NCBI RefSeq assembly: GCF_003985125.1 | Contig: NZ_ML133573.1 | Coordinates: 62,001 to 126,000, forward strand | Length of the DNA: 64,000 bases | Direction of reading: 5' to 3' | Source of the DNA: Rhizobium phaseoli | GTDB lineage: Bacteria > Pseudomonadota > Alphaproteobacteria > Rhizobiales > Rhizobiaceae | Shown: positions 8,754 through 18,144 of the stretch, piece after piece | How the letters are laid out: each line of letters starts with the position of its first letter | How positions within the stretch are numbered: the first letter of the stretch is position 1 | Made by a program: the position numbers and the translations under genes | The notes under the pieces: generated by a model | Databases searched by the model: none | The model's input: only the letters and a program-made list of their open reading frames with translations | Told to the model about the DNA's origin: nothing

Positions 8754-9815
8754 ATGGAACTCGGCCTTTATACATTCGCAGACGTCAATCCTAATCCCTC
8801 GCGCAGCAAGGGAGCGGAAGGAGCCGAGCGGCTGAAGCATCTGATCGAGGAGATCGAGCTTGCCGATCAGGTCGGCCTCGACGTCTTTGGGCTCGGCGAG
8901 CATCACCGGCCGGATTATGCGGCCTCCGCTCCTGCGGTGGCGTTGGCGGCGGCTGCCGTCAAGACCAGGAACATCCGGCTGACGAGCGCCGTCACCGTGC
9001 TTTCCTCCGACGACCCGGTGCGGGTCTTCCAGCAGTTTGCGACGCTCGACCTGATTTCGGGCGGCCGGGCCGAGATCATGGCGGGGCGGGGCTCTTTCAT
9101 CGAGTCCTTCCCGCTGTTTGGCTACAATCTCGAGGATTACGACCAGCTTTTCGAAGAGAAGCTCGATCTGCTGCTGGCGCTGCGCGACAGCGAGACGGTG
9201 GAATGGGAGGGCGAGCTTCGCGCGCCGATCCGTGGTCGCGGCGTCTATCCCAGGCCATTGCAGGATCCGCTGCAACTGTGGGTCGCGGTCGGCGGCACGC
9301 CGCAGTCCGTGGCGCGCGCCGGTGCGCTCGGCCTGCCGGTGGCGCTGGCGATCATCGGCGGCGAACCGCGCCGTTTCGCGCCGCTTTTCGATCTCTACCG
9401 TGAGGCGGCGCGCCGGGCAGGGCAGGACCAAACGAAGCTGAAGACCAGCATCAACGTCCACGGCTTTATCGCCGATACGACCGAGGCGGCGGCCGACCAG
9501 TTTTACGGGCCGCAGGCCGAGGTGATGAACCGCATCGGCCGCGAGCGCGGCTGGGGGCCGACAAGCCGGGCGCAATTCGACCTGTCGCGCGGGCCGAACG
9601 GCGCGCTCTTCGTCGGCGATCCGGAGGCAGTTGCCGAAAAGATTATCGCCCAACATGCGCTGTTCAGGAACGACCGCTTCCTGCTGCAGATGGCAATTGG
9701 CCTGATGCCGCATGCTGAGATCATGCGCGGCATCGAGCTCTATGGGACGAAAGTCGCGCCGACCGTCAGAAAGGCATTGACTGAAAGGAACGAAGGGGCG
9801 AAAGCCACCGCTTGA
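8754..9815 (+). CDS. Luciferase-like (LLM class) flavin-dependent oxidoreductase
   Basis: Bacterial-luciferase-fold monooxygenase of 353 residues that would use reduced flavin. Features are the N-terminal [13 protein letters not shown], then [15 protein letters not shown], the strand [23 protein letters not shown] and [12 protein letters not shown]. The ATG at 8754 is chosen because homologues as recalled begin at [11 protein letters not shown] codons at 8745 and 8703 are in frame but add non-conserved residues. The 255 bases upstream hold no gene that I can recognise. The substrate cannot be predicted. Confidence 0.85.
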   Translation: MELGLYTFADVNPNPSRSKGAEGAERLKHLIEEIELADQVGLDVFGLGEHHRPDYAASAPAVALAAAAVKTRNIRLTSAVTVLSSDDPVRVFQQFATLDLISGGRAEIMAGRGSFIESFPLFGYNLEDYDQLFEEKLDLLLALRDSETVEWEGELRAPIRGRGVYPRPLQDPLQLWVAVGGTPQSVARAGALGLPVALAIIGGEPRRFAPLFDLYREAARRAGQDQTKLKTSINVHGFIADTTEAAADQFYGPQAEVMNRIGRERGWGPTSRAQFDLSRGPNGALFVGDPEAVAEKIIAQHALFRNDRFLLQMAIGLMPHAEIMRGIELYGTKVAPTVRKALTERNEGAKATA

Positions 9816-9852
9816 GGCGGCCGCGCCGCGCCCGCAAGGCCGGAAGAGACGA

Positions 9853-10611
9853 ATGGTTATCGCAAACGACGATGAGCTGACAAAGCTCAAGGAGATCGGC
9901 CGGATCTGCGCCAACGCCATCCAGGTGATGGCGGCAGCGATGGAACCGGGCATGACGACGCTGGAGCTCGACCGGATCGGACGCAAGGTGCTTGAGGATT
10001 CCGGGGCGCGCTCGGCGCCGGAGTTCTGCTACCAGTTTCCCGGTGCCACCTGCATCAGCGTCAACGAGGAAATCGCCCACGGCATTCCCGGGCCACGTGT
10101 CATCCAGGCCGGCGACCTGATCAATATCGACGTCTCCGCTGAAAAGGACGGCTTCTTCGCCGATACCGGTGCTTCCTTCGCAGTGCCGCCGGTCAAGCCG
10201 AAGATCGAACGGCTCTGCCGCGACGGCCGGCGGGCGCTCTGGGTCGGGCTCAACCAGGTCAAATCGGGTGAGCCGCTGGCCAAGATCGGTACCGCCGTCG
10301 GCGCTTTCGCCCAGAAGAACCGCTATACGCTGGTTGCCAATCTGGCGAGCCACGGCGTCGGCCGTTCGTTGCACGAGGAGCCGGCCGAGCTCTCGACCTG
10401 GCCGGACCCTTCGGAAAAGCGCGTCATGACGGACGGTCTCGTCTTTACCGTCGAGCCGTTCCTTTCGCTCGGCGCCACATGGGCCGATGGCGGCGACGAT
10501 GCATGGACGCTTTATGCCGATCCCAAGGCGCCGACCGTGCAATATGAACACACGGTGGTTGCGACGCGGAACGGACCGGTGATTTTGACCTTGCCGGATG
10601 GGCGGGCGTAG
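9853..10611 (+). CDS. map: Type I methionine aminopeptidase
   Basis: Removes the N-terminal methionine from nascent proteins; 252 residues, the usual length. The five metal ligands are recognisable in order: Asp in INIDVSA, Asp in FADTGASF, His in ASHGVGRSLHEEP, Glu in VFTVEPF and Glu in VQYEHTVV. CISVNEEIAHGIPG is a further family signature. The start has GGAAGAG upstream. Rhizobia often carry more than one map gene, so this copy may not be the only or essential one. Confidence 0.92.
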   Translation: MVIANDDELTKLKEIGRICANAIQVMAAAMEPGMTTLELDRIGRKVLEDSGARSAPEFCYQFPGATCISVNEEIAHGIPGPRVIQAGDLINIDVSAEKDGFFADTGASFAVPPVKPKIERLCRDGRRALWVGLNQVKSGEPLAKIGTAVGAFAQKNRYTLVANLASHGVGRSLHEEPAELSTWPDPSEKRVMTDGLVFTVEPFLSLGATWADGGDDAWTLYADPKAPTVQYEHTVVATRNGPVILTLPDGRA

Positions 10612-10633
10612 GGTTTCATCGTCAGCGCACCGG

Positions 10634-10783
10634 CCTCGTCCTTCGAGGCCCCTACGGGGCGCCTCAGATGAGGCTCTCTTGGATGCTGTTCGAATACTCC
10701 TGCGTCCGCGGTTATAAGCGCGACATCCTCCAAAGCCCCTCATGCTGAGGTGCGCAGCCCACAGGTCGAAGCCTCGAAGCACG
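10634..10783. repeat. Rhizobial palindromic intergenic repeat
   Basis: The left part CCTCGTCCTTCGAGGC with CCTCAGATGAGG is mirrored at the right by CCTCATGCTGAGG and GCCTCGAAGCACG. This gives a long imperfect inverted repeat of the CCTCATNCTGAGG type common in rhizobial intergenic DNA. It fills most of the 300-base gap between map and the MFS gene; nothing else was recognised there. Confidence 0.6.
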
Positions 10784-10911
10784 CCGCAACGCCGCTCCCC
10801 TTGCATCATCGAACTCGGAGCGCTCGCCTCATCCGCCGACTTTCGCAGAATTGATCGATCGATCAGAAATACTCGTTTGTGGCGATCGTGCTGCGGCGCG
10901 ATAAGCGGTGC

Positions 10912-12096
10912 ATGCTTTCCCGTCCCCCTCGCTCCCCGCCGGATCTCGTCTCTACCGCCGCTGCCGGCGCCGTCGCCATGGCGGCGGCAATGGGCTTCGG
11001 GCGTTTCTCTTACACTCCGATCCTGCCTGGCATGATGAGCGGTGTGCCGCTTTCTGCGGCGGATGCCGGATTTATCGCTTCGGCCAATTTCGTCGGCTAT
11101 CTCGTCGGCGCCGTGCTGGCGGCCTATGGTTGGGCGGCGGGGCGCGAACGGCTGGTGGCGCTCTTGGCACTGCTTGCCAACGCGATCCTGCTCGCCGCCA
11201 TGGCGGCCACCGATTCCGTCGCGATCTTTGGGGTCATCCGGTTCCTGGCCGGCCTTGCCAGCGCCTTCGCAATGGTTTTCACCTCGTCGATCGTGCTCAG
11301 CCACGGGACTGCTGCCGGCAATGACCATGTGCAGGCGGCGCATTTCGGCGGGCCGGGCGCGGGCATCGCGCTTTCGTCGGTCATGGTGCTGCTGATCGGT
11401 CTTGGCTTTCACGACGAGCCGGGCGGCTGGCGCGCCGATTGGATCGGCGGGGCGCTCTATTGTACGGCAAGTCTCGCCATTGTCTGGTGGCTCTTGCCCA
11501 TGGCGACGGCGCAATCGCTGCGGACGGGCAAGGAACCGGCGCTCAACTGGAGCCGGCCGATGGTGCTTGTCACGCTCTCCTACGGCCTGTTCGGCTTCGG
11601 CTACGTGATCACGGCGACCTTCCTCGTCACCATCGCACGCATGGCGGCGACGGGGGCTTTCGTCGAATTTCTCTGCTGGTTCATTGCCGGTGTGACGGCG
11701 GCGGTGGCGCTGTTTGCCTGGAAGCCGTTGGTCAGGCCGCTCGGCCTCGGCGGCGTCTATGTCGCGGCGCTCCTCATCGAGGCGGTCGGTGTGCTCGCCA
11801 CCGTAGCGCTGCCGCCCTCGGTTGCGCCGCTGATCGGCGGGGCGTTATTCGGGGCGACGTTCCTTGCGATCACAGCCTACGGACTGCAGATCGGCCGGAA
11901 GCTTTCGCCCAAGAGCCCGCGGAGGATCCTGGCGATGATGACGGCGGCCTTCGGCCTCGGCCAGATCGTCGGGCCAATCGTTGCGGGCTGGATCGCCGAA
12001 CGCTCAGGCAGTTTCACCGTGCCGACGGTGATCGCTGCCGGCGCCCTTCTGGTCTGCGCCGCGCTCGTCATGCCGGTGATGAAGGAAATCCCTTAA
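10912..12096 (+). CDS. MFS transporter, YbfB/YjiJ-like
   Basis: Inner-membrane transporter of 394 residues with about 12 hydrophobic segments. The N-terminal MGFGRFSYTPILPGM and the later FGFGYVITATFLVTIAR are characteristic of the YbfB/YjiJ branch of the major facilitator superfamily. Substrates of this branch are not established. The ATG at 10912 is chosen; a GTG at 10879 is in frame but adds a charged stretch of little value. It follows a repeat-filled gap and shows no operon link to map. Confidence 0.82.
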   Translation: MLSRPPRSPPDLVSTAAAGAVAMAAAMGFGRFSYTPILPGMMSGVPLSAADAGFIASANFVGYLVGAVLAAYGWAAGRERLVALLALLANAILLAAMAATDSVAIFGVIRFLAGLASAFAMVFTSSIVLSHGTAAGNDHVQAAHFGGPGAGIALSSVMVLLIGLGFHDEPGGWRADWIGGALYCTASLAIVWWLLPMATAQSLRTGKEPALNWSRPMVLVTLSYGLFGFGYVITATFLVTIARMAATGAFVEFLCWFIAGVTAAVALFAWKPLVRPLGLGGVYVAALLIEAVGVLATVALPPSVAPLIGGALFGATFLAITAYGLQIGRKLSPKSPRRILAMMTAAFGLGQIVGPIVAGWIAERSGSFTVPTVIAAGALLVCAALVMPVMKEIP

Positions 12097-12215
12097 GTGG
12101 TTACAAGTGCGTAACAATGGCTTGAGTCCATTGCCGCTTTCTTCGAACTGCCTTAATTTCCGGGCAATCAGCATCTGCTGATGCTCCCGAGATTCCCGTT
12201 CAGGAAAGTACCGCA

Positions 12216-13481
12216 GTGTTCCTATCATTTTTCCCGAAGCCAAAAGCTTTCTTTATATCGGCCGCACTCTGGTGTTTGGCCGCAGTTCTTCTCTGGTACT
12301 TTGGTGGCGAGCAAGCTGGTGCAGCGATCGGACTGCCGCCTCTTCCCGAAGGACAGGAGGCACCTATCGGTGTGTCTGTCTTTTGGACGGCGCCTTTCCT
12401 CTGGTTCTATATCTACTATTTAATTGTCGTTGGTTTGTTCACGGCCTTCTGGTTCTGGTATAGTCCGCATCCTTGGCAGTCTTGGTCAGTTCTCGGTGCC
12501 TCGCTGATCATTTTCACCACCTACTTTGGTGTACAGGTCAGTGTTGCTGTAAACGCTTGGTATGGGCCTTTCTATAATTTGGTCCAGCAAGCGCTAGAGA
12601 AGGTAGGTTCAGTTCCCGCTTCACGATTTTATGCGGAACTGCTGATATTCGCCAGTATAGCGTTCGTTGCGGTTGCGATTCGAGTTTTTACCTCGTTCTT
12701 CGTAAGCCATTGGGTATTTCGTTGGCGGACAGCGATGAACGACTACTATGTCGCTAACTGGCCCAAGCTGCGGCATGTGGAAGGTGCGTCTCAGCGCGTG
12801 CAGGACGATACGATGCGATTTGCACAAACGATTGAGGGTTTGGGCGTCAGCTTTGTCGACTCCATCATGACGTTGATCGCCTTTTTGCCGGTACTTTTTC
12901 GGCTGGGCGCAAATATTACGGAATTGCCGCTGATCGGCCCCATCCCGCATGCGCTTGTCTGGGCCGCAATCTTCTGGTCGTTGTTCGGAACAGTCTTTCT
13001 GGCGATTGTCGGTATCAAGCTGCCTGGGCTGCAATTCCTCAATCAGCGCGTGGAAGCCCACTACCGCAAGGAACTGGTCTATGGCGAGGATCATGCAGAT
13101 CGCGCGGATCCGTTAACGTTGGCTGAATTATTTACGAATGTCCGACGGAATTATTTCCGTATCTATTTCCACTATACATACTTCAATGTCGCGCGTCTTT
13201 TCTATTCTCAGGCTGATAATATATTCAGTTTTATCGTTCTCATTCCATCGATTGTGGCAGGTAAGCTGACGCTGGGATTGATGACGCAGATCACGAATGT
13301 CTTCGATCAGGTTCGCGGATCTTTTCAATATCTCGTGAGTTCCTGGACGACTATTATCGAGCTGTTGTCCATCTACAAACGTCTTAGGACTTTCGAGGCG
13401 GCGATCGACGATGAACCGCTACCTGCGATCGATCGGCACTATCTGGAGAGGGAAGCCGGCGTCGTACATGTCGATGGTTGA
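12216..13481 (+). CDS. SbmA/BacA-family peptide transporter
   Basis: Inner-membrane proton-driven peptide uptake protein; 421 residues, against about 420 for S. meliloti BacA. It has the family's membrane segments ([20 protein letters not shown]) followed by the conserved [30 protein letters not shown] region and [21 protein letters not shown]. No ATPase domain is present, as expected for SbmA/BacA. The start is a GTG preceded by AGGAAAG. Base composition is clearly lower in GC than the neighbours (about 40% GC in a sampled 60-base stretch at 13141). BacA is required for legume nodule bacteria to survive host peptides; whether this is the symbiotic bacA or a paralogue cannot be decided here. 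Confidence 0.88.
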   Translation: MFLSFFPKPKAFFISAALWCLAAVLLWYFGGEQAGAAIGLPPLPEGQEAPIGVSVFWTAPFLWFYIYYLIVVGLFTAFWFWYSPHPWQSWSVLGASLIIFTTYFGVQVSVAVNAWYGPFYNLVQQALEKVGSVPASRFYAELLIFASIAFVAVAIRVFTSFFVSHWVFRWRTAMNDYYVANWPKLRHVEGASQRVQDDTMRFAQTIEGLGVSFVDSIMTLIAFLPVLFRLGANITELPLIGPIPHALVWAAIFWSLFGTVFLAIVGIKLPGLQFLNQRVEAHYRKELVYGEDHADRADPLTLAELFTNVRRNYFRIYFHYTYFNVARLFYSQADNIFSFIVLIPSIVAGKLTLGLMTQITNVFDQVRGSFQYLVSSWTTIIELLSIYKRLRTFEAAIDDEPLPAIDRHYLEREAGVVHVDG

Positions 13482-13542
13482 CTGGTGAGGTTGGGCGGAT
13501 GAGGCGGACTGCGCAGCACCATCCTCATTGTCAAAAGGCCCG

Positions 13543-14532
13543 TCAGAGCCCCGACGTCTGCTGCAGCTTGCCGCGCGCCTCGATCATCGGGATCGCTTCG
13601 GAATAGCTGACGCAGGCGACATCGGCCCGGTGGCAGACGTCGCTAACCAGGCGGTCGAGCGCGCGCCAGTAGGCGCCGCCGTTCATTTCCACGAAATGGA
13701 AGCCGAGCTGGAGGGGGATGCGGTTGCCGTTGTACTGGCGGTCGAAGGCCTGGGAGAAGGCGGCATAGGAGCGATCCTCGAATTCCTTCGAATCGGCCCT
13801 GTCTTCCTCGCCCTTGGAGTGCCGCACGAACAGATTGTAGTCCATGCCGATGATCGGCTTTTCGCTAGGGCCCTCGGGGATCAGCGGCAGGCCGAAGCGG
13901 ATGATGCCGTCTTCTTCGACCGGCATGGCCGGGCCTTTGGTGACGAGGCTTGCATCATAGGAGAAGCCGGCCTTCTTTTCGGCGGCGATCATGTCGGCGC
14001 CCGCCGTTGCCGCGAGATAGGGGGCGCGAAAGCCCTTGATGCCGTGATCGACAAGGTCCGGCCAGCCGGCAGGTTCCTCGAGGCCGACGCTCTTCCAGGC
14101 ATTATTCAGCGTCGCGTGGAAAGTGGCATATTCAGCCGACCAATCGGCCTCGCTCCAGAGGCGGCCGTCGAAATGGCCGCAGGCGTGGCTCGATATGTCG
14201 TGGCCTTCGAGATGGGCATGCCAGATGTTGCCGAGCCGTTCGCGGATCTCGTCGTCGCTCTGGGCGAAGCCGACATTCGATTTTCCGCGTTTCTGGTGCG
14301 GCGCCTGATAGGCCTTCTTCGCCGTCTCGTTCATCAGGAAGGTGCAGGAGAGGAAATAGGTGAAGTGGGCCCCGTTCCTGGCGGCCATCTCCCGGCTTTT
14401 CAGCCAGAGCGCATTGTCGTGGGCGCCGTCGAAGGAGATGAGGACGAGCTGTTTCGGCCGGTCAGCCGCCTCGGCGATTGCCGGGAGGAGGAACGAAGCA
14501 GTCAGGCAGGTGGAGAGGAGAAGACGGGACAT
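13543..14532 (-). CDS. Secreted polysaccharide deacetylase-family protein
   Basis: A 329-residue protein with an N-terminal signal peptide (MSRLLLSTCLTASFLLPAIAEA) and a NodB-like carbohydrate esterase 4 fold. Visible motifs are LVLISFDGAHD (first catalytic Asp region) and the metal-binding style DISSHACGHFDG. A second conserved block is GFRAPYLAATAGAD, and FHFVEMNGGAYWRAL lies near the C-terminus. It probably acts in the periplasm on a cell-envelope polysaccharide; the substrate is unknown. A GTG two codons upstream is an alternative start, and neither has a strong Shine-Dalgarno site. Confidence 0.8.
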   Translation of the reverse strand: MSRLLLSTCLTASFLLPAIAEAADRPKQLVLISFDGAHDNALWLKSREMAARNGAHFTYFLSCTFLMNETAKKAYQAPHQKRGKSNVGFAQSDDEIRERLGNIWHAHLEGHDISSHACGHFDGRLWSEADWSAEYATFHATLNNAWKSVGLEEPAGWPDLVDHGIKGFRAPYLAATAGADMIAAEKKAGFSYDASLVTKGPAMPVEEDGIIRFGLPLIPEGPSEKPIIGMDYNLFVRHSKGEEDRADSKEFEDRSYAAFSQAFDRQYNGNRIPLQLGFHFVEMNGGAYWRALDRLVSDVCHRADVACVSYSEAIPMIEARGKLQQTSGL

Positions 14533-14653
14533 GGACACCGCGACAATTTGATCGCGGTTTCCCTCCTATAGAATTGCGGCGAAGCTGCGGTCTCAACTGG
14601 TATTTTTTCCCGTCAGCCGCTAAGCCATGACAAACTGCACGGAAGGGACCGCA

Positions 14654-15238
14654 ATGGCACTGCTTATCATCGGCATCATACTTTTTCTCGGCGTGCATCT
14701 GGTGCGGGTCGTGGCTCCCGGCTTTCGCCAGTCGATGATCGCAAGCCTCGGCGAGAAAGGGTGGCGGGCCGCCTATTCGATCGCCAGTCTCGCCACGCTG
14801 ATCCTGTTGATCTACGGGTTCGGACAGGCGCGCGCGGTGACCGGCATGCTTTACAACCCGCCGGTCTGGATGGCGCATATCACGATCACGCTGATGCTGG
14901 TCGCGATGATCTGTCTGGTCGCCTCGCTGCTGCCGGCCGGGCATATTGCCACCAAGACGAAACATCCGATGGTTCTGTCGGTAAAGATCTGGGCGCTGGC
15001 GCATCTGCTCGCCAATGGCGACACGTCTTCGGTGCTGCTGTTTGCCGCTTTTCTCGCCTGGGGCGTCATCCTGCGCATCTCGCTGAAGCGGCGCGAGCGG
15101 GCGGGCGAGATCACGCTGCGCCCCTTCGTCTCGGCGAAATACGATCTCTATGCCGTCGTCATCGGTATCGTTGCCTGGGGGCTGATCATCTGGAAGCTGC
15201 ACGAATGGTTGATCGGCGTTTCGCCGCTGGTGATGTAA
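14654..15238 (+). CDS. NnrU-family membrane protein
   Basis: A 194-residue integral membrane protein with about five or six hydrophobic segments. The NnrU family signatures are GVHLVRVVAPGFR near the N-terminus, GEKGWRAAYSIASLATLILLIYG and a central IWALAHLLANGD. NnrU was named from nitric-oxide-linked gene clusters and resembles the mid-domain of isoprenoid (zeaxanthin) isomerase Z-ISO; a role in denitrification is not implied here because no nir or nor genes are present. The start is set by GGAAGGGA upstream of 14654. Confidence 0.82.
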   Translation: MALLIIGIILFLGVHLVRVVAPGFRQSMIASLGEKGWRAAYSIASLATLILLIYGFGQARAVTGMLYNPPVWMAHITITLMLVAMICLVASLLPAGHIATKTKHPMVLSVKIWALAHLLANGDTSSVLLFAAFLAWGVILRISLKRRERAGEITLRPFVSAKYDLYAVVIGIVAWGLIIWKLHEWLIGVSPLVM

Positions 15239-15341
15239 CGAATCTTTCATATCCCCCTTACAACCGCGGCAAAATGGGGTAGAAGGCCCGGCAATGTGCG
15301 CAGCGCACAGCCTATGGGTATTTCCGCGGCCGGAGACGAGA

Positions 15342-16025
15342 ATGGCATTCAACGACGACAGCTTCATCCGTGAAGTCAATGAGGAATTGCGGTCCGACCA
15401 GATGAAGGGCGCCTGGCGCCGGTTCGGCCGCTATATCATCGTCGCCGCCATCCTGATCGTCGTCGGCACCGCCGGCAAGGTTCTCTACGACTACTGGGAT
15501 GATACCCGCTCCTCGGGCGCCGGCGACCAGTTCCTGGCGGCGATGAAGCTGGCCGACGAGAACAAGAACGATGAAGCGCTGGCCGCGCTCGACAAGCTGG
15601 AGAAGGAAGGCCATGGCGCCTATCCGGTGCTGGCGCGCATGCGGGCCGCGACCGTCCAGGCCCAAAAGGGCGACGTCGCCGCGGCGATCGCCGCCTTCAA
15701 CGAAATCGGCAAAGACAACGGCGTTCCCGCTGCCGTGCGCGATGCCGCCAGAATGCGTGCGGGCTGGCTGCTGATCGAGAACGGCTCCTATGAGCAGGTT
15801 TCGGCCGCGATCGAGGAAATGGCCGTGCCGGGCAACGCCTTCCGCCATTCGGCGCGCGAGGCACTCGGTCTGGCCGCCTACAAGGCCGGCAACATGGCGC
15901 AGGCGCGGCAGTGGTTCCAGTCGATTATCGATGACGCCGAAAGCCCGCGTCCTGTTGCCAATCGCGCCCAGATGATGCTTGATCTCATTACCGCATCCGG
16001 CAAGGCGCCCGCCGCGCAGGGCTGA
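15342..16025 (+). CDS. YfgM-like TPR membrane protein (ancillary SecYEG/tetratricopeptide family)
   Basis: A 227-residue protein with a cytoplasmic N-terminus, one membrane segment (YIIVAAILIVVGTAGKVLYDYW, residues about 28-50), then tetratricopeptide-like helices in the periplasmic part. In gamma-proteobacteria YfgM sits next to the GTPase Der and associates with SecYEG and periplasmic chaperones. Here der follows 16 bases downstream, the same context, although the alphaproteobacterial protein may differ in function. The start has CCGGAGACGAG upstream. Confidence 0.82.
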   Translation: MAFNDDSFIREVNEELRSDQMKGAWRRFGRYIIVAAILIVVGTAGKVLYDYWDDTRSSGAGDQFLAAMKLADENKNDEALAALDKLEKEGHGAYPVLARMRAATVQAQKGDVAAAIAAFNEIGKDNGVPAAVRDAARMRAGWLLIENGSYEQVSAAIEEMAVPGNAFRHSAREALGLAAYKAGNMAQARQWFQSIIDDAESPRPVANRAQMMLDLITASGKAPAAQG

Positions 16026-16041
16026 GTTTTAAGGAAAAAGA

Positions 16042-17463
16042 ATGAGTTTCACGGTCGCCATCGTCGGTCGTCCGAATGTCGGCAAGTCGACGCTTTTCAA
16101 CCGCCTGGTGGGCAAGAAGCTTGCGCTCGTCGACGATACACCCGGCGTGACCCGCGACCGCCGGCCGGGTGATGCGCGGCTGATGGGTCTGACCTTTACG
16201 ATTATCGATACGGCCGGTCTGGAAGAAGCCGACGAGGAAAGTCTGCAGGGCCGGATGCGCGCCCAGACGGAAGCGGCGATCGATGAGGCCGATCTTTCCC
16301 TTTTCGTCGTCGATGCCAAGAACGGGCTGACGCCTGTCGATACCGCTCTTGCCGAAATGCTGCGCCGGCGCGGCAAGCCGGTGGTGCTCGTCGCCAACAA
16401 ATCCGAAGCGCGCGGCTCCGACAGCGGCTTCTACGACGCCTATACGCTGGGGCTTGGCGAGCCGACGCCGATTTCGGCCGAACACGGGCAGGGAATGATC
16501 GACCTGCGCGACGCGATCGTCGCCGCGATCGGAAAGGATCGCGCCTATGCCAAGGAGGATGTCGCGGTTACCGATGTCGACATTCCGCCGAGCGAAAACG
16601 AGGCCGACGGCGAGGACGAAGAGCCGATCTATGACGACACCAAGCCGCTCAGGGTGGCGATCGTCGGCCGGCCGAATGCAGGCAAGTCGACGCTGATCAA
16701 CCGTTTTCTCGGCGAGGACCGGCTGTTGACCGGGCCCGAGGCCGGCATCACCCGCGACTCCATCTCGGTCGAATGGGATTGGCGCGGCCGCACCATCAAG
16801 ATGTTCGACACCGCAGGCATGCGCCGCAAGGCACGGGTAACCGAAAAGCTGGAGAAACTTTCGGTCGCCGATGCTCTGCGCGCCATCCGTTTCGCCGAGA
16901 CCGTGGTCATCGTCTTCGATGCGACGATCCCCTTCGAGAAGCAGGACCTGCAGATCGTCGACCTCGTGTTGCGCGAGGGGCGCGCCGCCGTCCTCGCCTT
17001 CAACAAATGGGACATGATCGAGGACCGGCAGGCGGTGCTTGCCGACCTGCGTGAAAAGACCGACCGGCTGCTGCCGCAGGCGCGCGGCATTCGCGCCGTG
17101 CCGATCTCCGGCCAGACCGGCTGGGGGCTCGACAAGCTGATGCAGTCGATCATCGATACCGACAGGGTCTGGAACAAACGCATCTCGACGGCACGGCTTA
17201 ACCGCTGGCTGGAAACGCAGCAGATCCAGCATCCGCCACCGGCCGTGTCCGGCCGGCGCATCAAGCTGAAATACATGACCCAGGTCAAGGCCCGCCCGCC
17301 GGCCTTCATGATCTCCTGCACTCGTTCCGACGCGCTGCCGGAATCCTATACGCGCTATCTGATCAACGGGCTGCGCGCCGATTTCGACATGCCGAGTGTG
17401 CCGATCCGGATTCATTTCCGTTCGGCTGAGAATCCGTTCGAGTCGAAGAAGAAGCGGACGTAA
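16042..17463 (+). CDS. der: Ribosome biogenesis GTPase Der
   Basis: Double-domain GTPase required for 50S subunit maturation, 473 residues. Each G domain has its P-loop: [11 protein letters not shown] at residue ~8 and [11 protein letters not shown] at ~211. Switch II is DTAGLE in the first and DTAGMR in the second, and the base-recognition motifs are NKSE and NKWD. An acidic linker (about residues 180-195, [10 protein letters not shown]) separates the G domains, and a KH-like C-terminal domain follows. It forms a probable operon with the TPR gene upstream. Confidence 0.97.
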   Translation: MSFTVAIVGRPNVGKSTLFNRLVGKKLALVDDTPGVTRDRRPGDARLMGLTFTIIDTAGLEEADEESLQGRMRAQTEAAIDEADLSLFVVDAKNGLTPVDTALAEMLRRRGKPVVLVANKSEARGSDSGFYDAYTLGLGEPTPISAEHGQGMIDLRDAIVAAIGKDRAYAKEDVAVTDVDIPPSENEADGEDEEPIYDDTKPLRVAIVGRPNAGKSTLINRFLGEDRLLTGPEAGITRDSISVEWDWRGRTIKMFDTAGMRRKARVTEKLEKLSVADALRAIRFAETVVIVFDATIPFEKQDLQIVDLVLREGRAAVLAFNKWDMIEDRQAVLADLREKTDRLLPQARGIRAVPISGQTGWGLDKLMQSIIDTDRVWNKRISTARLNRWLETQQIQHPPPAVSGRRIKLKYMTQVKARPPAFMISCTRSDALPESYTRYLINGLRADFDMPSVPIRIHFRSAENPFESKKKRT

Positions 17464-17539
17464 GGGGCGGGGCGCTGGGTTGGCGCCTTCATATTCGCTT
17501 GTGTCGTGCTTCGGGGTGCCCCGGAACGAGGTGGTGCGG

Positions 17540-17983
17540 TTAGCCGTGAGTCCCGCTCTTATTCAACGCCTCGCGCAGCGCCACGATCTCAGCCTGCAGC
17601 CGAGTGAGATTCGCCGCATCGCGGCCGCTCGCTTCCACGATACAGCCCGGAATGCCGATCGCTTTTTCCTTCAGGCGACTGCCTTCCTCGCTCAAGCGAA
17701 TGACGACGACGCGTTCGTCCTCGCTGCTGCGTTCGCGCCTGATATAACCGGCGCTTTCCAGGCGTTTGAGCAGCGGCGTCAGCGTGCTCGATTCCAGGAA
17801 GAGCTTTTCGCCCAGGCCTCCGACCGTTTGGCCGTCCTGTTCCCATAGTGCGACCATGGCCAGATATTGCGGATAGGTGAGGCCGAGCGTGTCGAGAAGC
17901 GGCTTGTAGACGCGGTTCAGCGCGTGGCTCGCCGTATAGACGGCAAAGCAGATCAAATCGTCGAGCTTCATCGGATCCTGCAT
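17540..17983 (-). CDS. MarR-family regulator, OhrR-like
   Basis: A 147-residue winged-helix repressor. The N-terminal MKLDDLICFAVYTASHALNRVY contains the single reactive cysteine in the position used by OhrR proteins to sense organic peroxides. The helix-turn-helix lies around LFLESSTLTPLLKRLESAGYIRRERSSEDERVV. The ATG at 17983 is chosen from its GGAGA and from the usual OhrR N-terminus. It is divergent from a secreted esterase gene rather than from ohr, and two copies of an operator-like sequence lie between the two genes. Confidence 0.85.
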   Translation of the reverse strand: MQDPMKLDDLICFAVYTASHALNRVYKPLLDTLGLTYPQYLAMVALWEQDGQTVGGLGEKLFLESSTLTPLLKRLESAGYIRRERSSEDERVVVIRLSEEGSRLKEKAIGIPGCIVEASGRDAANLTRLQAEIVALREALNKSGTHG

Positions 17984-18012
17984 GGGGCAATCTCCAAAAC
18001 CGGTCGACATAT

Positions 18013-18041
18013 ATCGCGCGATAAATAATCGGAAGCGATTT
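18013..18041. promoter_or_regulatory. Operator-like repeat, copy 1
   Basis: ATCGCGCGATAAATAATCG followed by NNNGCGATTT. It recurs with one mismatch in the first 19 bases at 18071. The core ATCG-NN-CGAT is an inverted repeat suited to a dimeric MarR-type repressor. This copy is 30 bases upstream of the OhrR-like start. Confidence 0.5.
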
Positions 18042-18070
18042 TTATGCATGGCTGGCATGCCGAGATTTAA

Positions 18071-18099
18071 ATCGGGCGATAAATAATCGTGTGCGATAT
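18071..18099. promoter_or_regulatory. Operator-like repeat, copy 2
   Basis: ATCGGGCGATAAATAATCG followed by NNNGCGATAT, offset by exactly 58 bases from copy 1. This copy is 46 bases upstream of the esterase start, so each divergent gene has one copy near its promoter. Confidence 0.5.
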
Positions 18100-18144
18100 A
18101 AGGCGTGTTCAGAACGAACATCGAAGAACCGAGAGGACAGGACA

